From assembly GCF_029784155.1 (NCBI RefSeq), contig NC_073691.1, positions 131,006,714 to 131,070,713 of the forward strand: DNA of 64,000 bases, given 5' to 3'. Source of the stretch: Uranotaenia lowii. Its lineage: Eukaryota; Arthropoda; Insecta; Diptera; Culicidae. The notes under the pieces are model-generated. The model had not been told where the DNA came from. It did not search any database and worked only from the letters and a program-made list of their open reading frames with translations. Positions 56,401 to 64,000 of this stretch are shown piece after piece. Numbering within the stretch: position 1 is the stretch's first letter; every line of letters starts with the position of its first letter. A program made the translations under genes and the position numbers.

Positions 56401-57943
56401 TTCAACGTCATGTGACCTACATAGGCGAGTTTAGCTCCTTCCACAAACATTACCGTGGATTCAGATTCTCGTTCCAAAACTATCGATTCTGCCACATTGC
56501 CCGGCGCTGCACCCATCAATGCAACGTCCGAATCAATCACCAAAAATTCTCCACGATACGTTCCCTGGTGAAGGAATATTAATGAACCGTAGTTCTCCAG
56601 TGGATAATTGTCTTCGCCAGCGGGACTGCCACTCAAATTGGAATTGTTACTAGAGTTACTACTATTGGCGTTTCCGTTATTATTACTACTGCTACCGTTA
56701 CTACTACCACTACTATTGCTTCCGCCCGTTCCTGCTCCTGTTACAGGATTATTATTGGCCGAGTTTTTCTCGTCGGCGTAATCCAGCGCCGCTTGAACCG
56801 TATTGAAATAAGCTATACTACGACCCTGGTACTGTCGGTCTTGGTATCCGGGTCGAACATGAATTCCACGATACAACTGCCGGAAGCTTTCCTTCCACGG
56901 ATTTGCATAATCAGAATCCTCCGGCTTAACGAAAATAAACTTACAAGGCTCCGGATTGAACAATGGAAGATCATATTCGTACACACTCTGATACAACCGT
57001 TTCCACAGCTCGGTATCATTGGCAATAGTTTGGAAACGTTTACAAACCAATGAAACTCGGCACAAATCCTGCTCGAAAAGGTAGGAGAAGATGGTTAACA
57101 GGACTTCGTCGGGCATTTCGTATTGCAGGTAGTGAGCGGCGGACTGCATGCACATTGCAGATCCAATACTGGCAGATGTAATTGTGGCGTTGCTACTACT
57201 AGGAGCACATGCTACCGTACCGCCACTTGACGATGAGGAAGATGTTTCGGTGCTGGTAGAATACGTACGTCTGGGTCGTTTCCGAGCCGGCAACATATAG
57301 GCTGCTGAGTTACAACTATCGTATGCTAATGATTGATACTGATGAGAAGATTGCAGGAGACTGGAACTTGATCCTGATACACTAATGGATCCAGATGAGG
57401 GACCTGCTCCACTGGCTCCACCGGAACTGTTCGATCCGGCCAGCCAGCTACCGGAATCGTGTGCGGCCAAGGGAGATTTTTTCCTTAGATCATACGGCGA
57501 GTTGGAGTTTTGCTTGCCCTCGGAAAGTGTGACCGAGGAGATTGCATTTGAAGGTACCGTAAGTGAGGATGAAGACGACGATGACGAAGATGAAGCTGTT
57601 GCTGCAACCGTTGCGAGCGATGACGACGATACTGAAGAACAGCCTGAAGCAGACGAGGAACATCCCTGAGATAATGCGGCCGTATTTACAACACTTGAAC
57701 TACCCAGGGCTGCTGAGTTATTGGCACCGCCATTTGATCCGCTGGAGGAATTTCCACTATTACTGCTGCTGCTGCTACTGGCGACATTGGAACTTGATGA
57801 GGAAGAAGAGGACCCGGTGGATGCATTGGAAGCAGCTGGATTATGGGATGCAGCCACAAGTGCTGGTCCACTATTCTGTTGGCCTCCCAGAGCAGCTCCA
57901 ACATTCGGAGCCGGAATGTTTTGGCATGGTGGTTCACATATAG
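50315..57943 (-). CDS. FBXO11: FBXO11-type F-box protein, 5' incomplete (5 exons)
   Basis: Five exons (57943-56288, 56225-55981, 55914-55734, 51729-50655, 50444-50315) give about 1094 residues in one frame. The protein is the substrate-recognition subunit of an SCF (SKP1-CUL1-F-box) E3 ubiquitin ligase. Numbered from the ATG at 57857, it has a Ser-rich disordered region (about 12-185), a basic ARKRPRR segment (191-197), an F-box (246-290: [19 protein letters not shown]), an Asn/Ser-rich insert before the helix domain, then many parallel beta-helix repeats of the N-x-I-x-x-N/G-x-x-G-G-V/I-x-V/I type, and a C-terminal UBR-type zinc finger ([20 protein letters not shown] to CDCGAG). All introns are GT-AG with matching phases. 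The first visible exon begins at an acceptor (TTAATCTACAG), so the true N-terminus is further upstream and was not found. Confidence 0.95.
50655..51729 (-). CDS. FBXO11: FBXO11 exon d: beta-helix repeats and zinc finger start
   Basis: 1075 bp, acceptor TATTACAG|GGGTTTGG, donor GATAG|GTGAGT. Encodes about ten successive 23-residue helix turns (GGVYIF, AGIQIR, GGIYVH, AGVWIT, VGVYFY, SGVQIR, GGVLVY, AGVWIK, GGICIF, AGVLIS), then the first part of the UBR-type zinc finger. Confidence 0.95.
51900..52215 (+). other. Unassigned GC-rich fragment in FBXO11 intron
   Basis: A GC-richer segment with an 84-codon plus-strand frame ([20 protein letters not shown], then [13 protein letters not shown]) stands out from the AT-rich intron. 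The composition suggests the tail of a retrotransposon polyprotein, but I recognise no domain. It ends just before the RTE remnant. Confidence 0.3.
52252..55270 (+). pseudogene. Heavily mutated RTE-like LINE in FBXO11 intron, antisense
   Basis: The element starts with an AGCTGACCCGGTAAACTTCG leader, then a decayed endonuclease (from about 52580), a linker and an RT read in shifting frames. Recognisable parts are [20 protein letters not shown] and [16 protein letters not shown] (53950-54140), [15 protein letters not shown] and [14 protein letters not shown] (54255-54360), FADD at 54490-54501 and [20 protein letters not shown] (54700-54770). The 3' part reads [20 protein letters not shown] and HVARMPDDC. 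The YLGS...REI wording is RTE-group. It has many frameshifts and stops. It belongs to a different RTE family from the one at 37.9-40.6 kb. Confidence 0.8.
55734..55914 (-). CDS. FBXO11: FBXO11 exon c: beta-helix repeats
   Basis: 181 bp, acceptor TTTGCAG|GGTTAC, donor GCCG|GTAAGT. Encodes [20 protein letters not shown] to HSNNFAG. The preceding intron is 66 bp and the following one 4004 bp. Confidence 0.92.
55981..56225 (-). CDS. FBXO11: FBXO11 exon b: beta-helix repeats
   Basis: 245 bp, acceptor TATTTTAG|TTGGGG, donor GATG|GTAAGA. Encodes [20 protein letters not shown] through IFTFDNGM. The preceding intron is 62 bp. Confidence 0.92.
56288..57943 (-). CDS. FBXO11: FBXO11 exon a: Ser-rich region, F-box, start of beta-helix
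   Basis: 1656 bp between acceptor ...CTACAG|CTATATG and donor GTCG|GTAAGC. The frame is open from the first codon, upstream of the first ATG (57857), so translation is expected to enter from an earlier exon. Long AGY/AAY codon runs encode the Ser and Asn tracts and mirror as Glu/Asp-rich frames on the plus strand, which are not genes. Confidence 0.9.
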
Positions 57944-58477
57944 CTGTAGATTAACACAGAAATTCATACCATAATAATCTATGAGCATTTTTTATGAATA
58001 AATCATGTAAAAAAATCTATAATCTTCTGTTTGAGCTAACACACAATCGAGGGCACAGAGATATGCGTCGCGTATGGATTAGATTCTGGAAGGAAAACAA
58101 ACATTCAAACTGAACACCATCATCTACCAAATGATGACGATGTCATGACGAATTCTCATTCACGCGTGTACGGAGTACATCGACCAACCTAGTGGGAATG
58201 CATGGAAGAACCGTGTTTTAAAAATAGATACATATATAATTTAGGTAAGGTACGTGTACCTATTTATAATAGCGTGCAGTATGACAACTTTCTCTTCTTC
58301 AAAGATATCACACTCGAACATTCAAATTGAAAATACTGCCAATTATACTATGGCGAAGTACCTACTTACTTGACTTATAACAAGGAAATCGGATACGCAT
58401 AGAGGCATGTTGCCAGGAAACCTACTTTTTTTCTAATTCCATTCCTCCATTCCTTGGCGCAGCTGAAGGGTATACAA
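57944..58477. other. FBXO11 upstream intron, nothing recognised
   Basis: Immediately upstream of the FBXO11 acceptor. No exon with convincing donor and coding character was found here, so the intron probably extends further and may continue beyond the window end. Confidence 0.4.
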
Positions 58478-58799
58478 TAGAGTGCCCCAAATGACCCGAC
58501 ATTGGGAAAAGTTATGCGCTGCAGGCTTAAATTGATCCTAGGCCTAGTACAAGGTCTCATGCCAACTTTGGGCCAGATCAGATCACGGGAAGGGGTTGCT
58601 CAACGAGCCTAAAGTTTGTATGAGATTTTGGGACATTTTGTTCGGTAGGAACACGAAAATTCAGTTTTTCGTGAATAACTTTGGTCCCCTTCGGCCGATT
58701 TTTTTTTAAAACGGTCTACTAGGCCTAGGATCAAATCAAACCTGCAGCGCATAACATTTCACAAGCTTGAAATTTCCCATACAGATTTGGGGCAGTCTA
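58478..58799. mobile_element. Small TIR MITE, ends TAGASTGCCCCAAAT
   Basis: The left end TAGAGTGCCCCAAAT and right end (complement TAGACTGCCCCAAAT) match at 14 of 15 positions. Inside, GGCTTAAATTGATCCTAGGC and its near complement form longer arms around a 322-bp element. Flanks share only TATAC, so the target duplication has decayed. An inverted partial copy is at 3560-3730. Confidence 0.6.
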
Positions 58800-59215
58800 A
58801 TATACGTTCATCATAACAAATCGGTTGATGCTCAATCTTTGAAACACCCAATTCAGTTTTGAGTTGTCTAGACTGAAAAGACTGACGAAAGTGTGAAATG
58901 TGGAGTGAAAAACTAACGTTTTAGTTTGTTTTTTTTGTCCGGGATTTTAACACTAACGTGTTATTTATCCCTAATAGCGAAAAAGTTACAGCTAATGGTT
59001 CAACATAATATTGTTATTAGGATTTATGATTTATGTTTATGTATTTATTGTTAGGATTTATGGAAAAACTTAGTTGAACAGTGGACAAATAAGGTGTCAA
59101 TTTTTAAAAGACTCAAAAGTTTACATAGATTGGTATAAAAAACATGATTAGTTTTTATTGTCAAGTTTTACAACAACGTAACTATAAATTATAAGGACTT
59201 CAGCAAGGCGCAAAA

Positions 59216-60310
59216 TTTTTTGTTTCAACAACTGATTATGAATGACTTTGCCGTTCTGAATTCCTCTGAGCTTGTTGCTTCTTGTTTTACACTTTGAGCC
59301 CTCGATCGCCAATTCACGACTGTGTTCAATTCGATCGTATTTTGAAGGTGTTTATGCAAATGATGTTAATATACATATTTGTTGAAAACATCGAAGAATT
59401 CGATTGGCTTCTTCAAATCATCAGATCTGTTTCCGCTTATGCAAGTATTGAAACGAACCAGCAAAAGTCTTGTTTCATTAGACTCAACACTCAACACACA
59501 TCGGGAGGATTAATGCAGCTGGAAGAGAAAGTTCAGATAACTATCCTTAGTATCTGTCAAAAATGGACAGAAATGATTAATTATAATTATGACAAGTTGA
59601 TCTCGAGCGTTAAATATCGAATAAGTGTCGATGAAGGCAGATCCATGAATTTGTTTCGGAACATTGCCGCAGCCCGGGGCGTAGAGGATAGCTTTCAAGT
59701 TTTCTAAGCCAGCGGGTATGAGATCGAATCCCGGTCACGGTATACATAGTACACTTTCTGTGGGTTGGTGGTTTTAGCATTTGTAAGATGCTAGCCATCA
59801 TATCCTCGAAAGATGTACGCTTAGAGTTAAGAAAAAGGAATCTCTTCGAGGAAACATCTAGTTTCATTGAGATCCTGTATGTGTTTGTGTTCGTTTTCAA
59901 CACATTTGTGCTTTCGAAGCCGTGGTTCATAGCTCGGATTCTTCAACAAAAAAAAACGGAATAAAACAGAACTGAGAACGGTAATAGACTACTACTTCTG
60001 ACATAGCATCATTTTCAAGACAGATAGAGATCAGTTGTCATTACCGTGTGATGAAGGTGGTATAAATTTGGTGGATCCTGGAATTAAAAGGAAGCCGTTG
60101 TTCATCACAAATCTTTTTACTAAGAGAAAGTAAGGAGATAACCCGAAGAAGAACTTTATTAAATCCTCTGATGGATAAGAAACTTATTTGGTCAAATATA
60201 AATTGGAAATGGCCCCAAGTGCTGATCGTTCAAATCTGTCCATGCTTTTAACGATCGAATGTCTAACAGAGGAAAGTTACAACTGTATAACATCGGAGGG
60301 CTCCAGAACA
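59216..60310 (+). pseudogene. Decayed Tx1-like LINE ORF2 fragment, split by a SINE
   Basis: Several blocks align in order with the intact ORF2 at 19.2-22.4 kb. IRSVSAYASIETNQQKSCFI (about 59430) matches IDSYGLYAHIQLNKDKSEFI, and MINYNYDKLISSVKYRI matches SNYNKLISSIK. After the SINE, the block FKTDRDQLSLPCDEGGINLV (about 60013-60072) matches FKLNRNQLYLDFDKGGLKLT, and SNRGKLQLYNIGGLQN (60260-60310) matches PNKRKLEMYNVGNLKS. Frameshifts and internal deletions are present. It is the same clade but not a close copy. Confidence 0.7.
59665..59960 (+). mobile_element. tRNA-related SINE interrupting the Tx1-like fragment
   Basis: A box B (GAGATCGAATCCC, 59720-59732) and a degenerate box A about 35 bp upstream (GATAGCTTTCAAG) head a plus-strand element that continues through TGTGGGTTGGTGGTTTTAGC and ends near an A9 run at 59949. 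CGGAA-type words at both edges may be the target duplication (59657 and 59959), but this is weak. Different family from the SINE at 22.6 kb. Confidence 0.6.
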
Positions 60311-62257
60311 GCTTGCAGGGTGGCCAGCGAGTTTCCATTTTCAAATTCCCGGTTTTCCCGATTGAGATTTCATGGTTTTTCTTGTTTCAAAATGCGCAAA
60401 TAAATATGTCCATCAGTTTTTTTGACCAAAAATTATGTTATTTTTACGCAAGTCGAACGTAAAAGTGTGAATGGACCTAATTTTTTTTAGTTTAATCCTG
60501 AAATTCAAAGGTTATTCAAATTACAGTCATGAAAACACGGTAAGAAAATAAGTCTAGTTGTCTAGTTCTAGTTGACCTTAACCGAAAAATGTTACCTTCA
60601 TTTAAGTCATTCAGTCTCAAAAATGCATGTTTTTATACGATTTTTCAATTTGAAATTCAACTAGTTTATGCAAAAAATGTAAACAACAATCACATAAAAC
60701 TTAGTATCTTGTTACATCTTCTGCCTTCTGTGCGTTTATCAGTTAACCGAATAAAATGGTAGCATCTTTTTTTTTAATTTCCGGCAATTTTACCGCATGG
60801 GACAATTCCCGTTTTTTCAAAAGTTATAATTGAGCTATATTATGAGAAAATATGTTCGAAAGCAAATAAGAAAAGTACTTCGGAGTTATATCGTTTCTCA
60901 GCAATTTGATGTTTGATTTTTGAACTTACGTTTCGATTGTTTTTGAAAATCATTAGTGTGTTAGTACATAAAACACAACAAAGTAATTTATTTAATTTAT
61001 AATTTTTTTTAAATATTTTATCAATCAAATGAAAATTTGATTTATGGTTATGATTAACTTTGTTTCTTTGATAAAGGTAAACTCAATTGAAAAGAAGTAA
61101 AGTCACGTCAAAAAAAAATCCCATTGTTTAATTTATTTAATGACAACCTCAAAGATTGGTTAAAAATAGCTTTACAGAAAATTAGTCGACCGAGTTAGGT
61201 CTTCATGGATGAATAACTGAATTCATATCTCTCTTTAAACGTTCTATTAACATTCAAGTTTATGCATCAAATTTATTCGATATTTTAGTAGGACTCTTAA
61301 CTCCCACAGTTCAAATGTGTTTGTTAGATTTTTGCTTATTTTCTCATGTTTCATGTTAGGATAACGTGCAGATTCGAACACATAATTAATTCTGGACTAC
61401 TGTATAATAATCCCTTTCATAAGACAGATGTTCAGATTGAATTTTTTCAAAAAGTTTTCAAGACGTGGATTCAATCTAAAACTCACGGTGTCTCTGATGG
61501 AACCATTTTATTATCGAAAATTAGCATCGCTAATTTTTGCATTTTTTGAAGGCTGGAACTTTCCGCTTTCATTTGAGCCCAAATTTGGAATAATCCATCG
61601 GGGGGTCTAGAACAATTCATTTTTTGAAGATTTTTAAACCTTTTCAATGGTTTTTTCAAAGACAAAATCATTCTAATCACTGTGAAAACGCCTGTCTTTC
61701 CTTTAGCGTTAATCCAACTCTATATTTCAATAACATGATCTAATAAGAAATTTTCCTGGCTACAACTTTGTAGAAGAATCAAAGAGATAAAAATTGAGAG
61801 AAAAGAGTTGTAATGTGACAAACAGAGATTTTATTACTCCGGATAAAATATTTTGCATATTCTCTTTTGTCACTCCGATTTTTTCCAAAAATTCCGAAGG
61901 GGGAAATAAATAAAGTTTAAGGTACTTTGAACAAAAATTTGATAAATTCTTCGAAAATTCAAACAGTTGAAAGAGCGAAACCTAAACTGTAGAAGATGGG
62001 AATCATATCACATGTTGTTTACGAATCTTTTTTTTTTTTTCAAATTTTCGATCTAAATTATCTCTATTTTTCGATTTTGTGCAATGTAGATTGTATACGC
62101 GTTTGATGCATGCAAGCTTTCGTCCATTTTTTTCCAATTTATTGAAAGCTTTAATTATATTTTAACTATCACCCCCTCCCCATGATGTTTCAACTCCTAG
62201 TTACAAATGAAGGATTTCAAATTTATTACGGCCTTATAAAAAAGATGGCACCTGCTT
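60311..62257. other. Non-genic AT-rich stretch
   Basis: No gene recognised. About 61860-62010 is an inverted copy of the repeat at 33.99-34.14 kb (TTTGTCACTCC, CCGAAGGGGGAAATAAATAAA). The rest is low-complexity AT-rich DNA with chance frames only. Confidence 0.45.
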
Positions 62258-63311
62258 TAGGGGAGATGGGGGCATAATGGCCACCTTAAGGAAAACGGTT
62301 ATTTAACCATAGAAAATAGCTATAATATGGAGATTACATTATTGTTTCGTGTTCAGACACTTGAAAAGCCTATTCCCTAACGGGCTGAAACGTGAAAAAC
62401 TAGATGAAAACGTTAAAAAATGCATTTTAAAAAATTTTGCCAAAAGCTGAAAACCAGCCACTGTGGAGGCATAATGAGAACCCCCCCTGAGGCAGCATGA
62501 GCATCATTAATCAGAGCAAGATGTGCGTTTTTGCCGGCGAATCTAGCAGCGAATTCAATTCGATGAAGTCAGGTGAGTCGTAGATTCATCAAACAAAGCA
62601 ATAACAAAATAATCTAGGTCTGTTTATAGAATACAAACAATTCACGTACGCTCATACATTAAGTGCTTTGTTCGGAGGATGATGCTACTAGCCGTATAAT
62701 GTAACAATAAAAAAATCGATCGTGAATTGTAAATGGAAAAAAATCACCTCGAACAGAAATCTAACTCTAGTCTTTTGATTACCTCTCCGACACCTTACCA
62801 ATAATTACCAATAATCGTCGGATGAAAACTAGTCAAGGTGTGGCGCTATAAATCAATTTTAATTCGCTGCTAGATTCTACGGCAGAAAATGCTCATTATG
62901 CCTCGATGATATGGTGCTCTATATGCCCCTAGTCAACAAATTTAAGTAAAAATGTGTTTTAAAGTTGATAAAAGTGAAACATCAAAAATTTTATGATGGT
63001 AAAAATTGGGAAACAATGTGTACATCATGTTGCAGTGCGTACATTATAGATCAAGGTTATTTTAAGATCATAAGAGCTTATTTCGTGGTGCTCAAAAATT
63101 ATAATATTTTCGTAACTTGAGAACCAAGCTAGTTTTTTTTTAAATATCTCTGTAAAGATGATAAGGAGATTCTTTTTTTTTGTGAAAAATTATTACTATA
63201 GGGAGTACGAAACAAATCCTCATGAAAATTTATTCAAGAAAATACGTACTTTCGTAGAAAAGCGTAGTGCTCATTATGCCCTGGGTGCTCGTTATGCCCT
63301 CATCTCCCCTA
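62258..63311 (+). mobile_element. TIR element carrying a tRNA-like module (complete copy)
   Basis: The left end TAGGGGAGATGGGGGCATAA and the right end (complement TAGGGGAGATGAGGGCATAA) are near-perfect 20-bp inverted repeats, each bounded by TA. The interior has a secondary inverted pair (CGAATCTAGCAGCGAATT at 62.54 kb and AATTCGCTGCTAGATTC at 62.86 kb) enclosing a decayed tRNA-like head (TTACCTCTCCGACACCTTAC at 62779-62798). No ORF. A left-truncated relative is at 28548-29245. TA ends suggest a Tc1/mariner-type target, not proven. Confidence 0.7.
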
Positions 63312-64000
63312 CTTGAAAATTTTGTCATTCATTTCATATTATAATGAATATGAGCATAATAAAGCATAGCATAAAAAATATTTTAAGCATTTCAGCCACT
63401 GCAATAAATTCTGTTCATGACACGATGTTATTTTTTGCTATCATAAAAGTAAGAAAATGTCATTCCAGGGAAAAACCAAAAATGCTGAAATCCACAGACA
63501 AATATTCGCAGTGTTCCATACTACCAGCTAAAAACCCCCGTGTTTTTTTTTTATTTTATCTAGCAAATTTGAAAAAAAAATCCGTCAATATGAAAAAATG
63601 CAAAGCTTTTATAAGACGAAATAAAAAATTTGCAAAATCTGACAACTTACAGTGAATTGGGAGAATATTTTCAAATAATAGTAGGTATTACATAAAATAA
63701 ACCACTAAAATCGTTGAAGAAAAAGTTGATGTTGAGATTTGGTAATATTTTTTTTCCTTCTGACCGAAAAAAATCACTGAAAGACATTAGGTTCAGTTCG
63801 TGTACTTTTGACAAAAAAAAAAAATTTACGCTTGAAAACTCAAATTTTACCACATGAACAAAATGTTGAAATTTATTTTTGGTTTTATATATGACACTTC
63901 ACCATACTTGTGAAACCCGTATCTAAGTTTTAACTATCAATTAACAGTGAAAAGTATGAAAACCTTCAGAAATCGTCAAAAAGGATGAAAGATTTTCAAC
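63312..64000. other. Non-genic AT-rich window end
   Basis: No gene, RNA or clear repeat recognised. A 103-codon plus-strand frame at 63344-63655 is Lys/Ile/Asn-rich as expected by chance in AT-rich DNA and has no domain resemblance. Confidence 0.45.

Noticed and set aside
57385..57954. Acidic plus-strand frames (Glu/Asp-rich) at 57.4-57.95 kb
   Set aside because: They are the complement of the FBXO11 Ser/Asn codon runs and have no independent support.

Overview
This is eukaryotic nuclear DNA, AT-rich and gene-poor, with spliced genes, long introns and a dense load of non-LTR retrotransposons, tRNA-derived SINEs and terminal-inverted-repeat (TIR) elements. The protein families and the mix of CR1/T1-like, RTE-like and L1/Tx1-like LINEs suggest a dipteran, most likely a culicid mosquito with a large repeat-rich genome; the species cannot be fixed from the sequence alone.

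Two host genes can be supported, both on the minus strand. (1) An APMAP/hemomucin-like membrane beta-propeller protein in three exons (35817-35714, 28272-28061, 27994-26982). The exons join in frame to 442 codons plus stop across clean GT-AG junctions, and a 7.4 kb first intron is full of transposon debris. (2) The 3' part of an FBXO11-type F-box protein in five exons (57943-56288, 56225-55981, 55914-55734, 51729-50655, 50444-50315): Ser-rich N-terminal region, F-box, right-handed beta-helix repeats and C-terminal UBR-type zinc finger. Its first exon lies upstream of 57943 and was not found. A 4 kb intron holds a decayed RTE-type LINE in antisense.

Layout: 1-14.1 kb is non-genic with nested inverted-repeat elements (1.04-3.31 kb; a 2.78 kb hAT-like element at 7.03-9.81 kb). 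14.67-22.93 kb is a three-layer nest: a minus-strand CR1/T1-like LINE interrupted by an apparently intact two-ORF L1/Tx1-like LINE on the plus strand (17.80-22.56 kb) and by a SINE with a perfect 12-bp target duplication. 23.71-25.64 kb is a hAT-like palindrome with an 8-bp target duplication, split by a TTAA-flanked piggyBac-like MITE. 26.98-36.16 kb is the APMAP gene. 37.9-40.6 kb is an RTE LINE with few breaks. 41.4-43.3 kb is another palindrome split by two adjacent MITEs. 43.9-44.5 kb is a LINE fragment. 44.6-50.3 kb shows no recognised gene and could include 3'UTR of FBXO11. 50.3-57.9 kb is FBXO11. 58-64 kb holds MITEs, a decayed Tx1-like copy split by a SINE, and a TIR element carrying a tRNA-like module that also occurs at 28.5-29.2 kb.

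The two genes show no sign of functional linkage: one is a surface/secretory-pathway protein and the other an SCF ubiquitin-ligase subunit. The most interesting content is the layered transposon history, especially the intact-looking Tx1-like LINE and the long palindromes able to make hairpin RNA.
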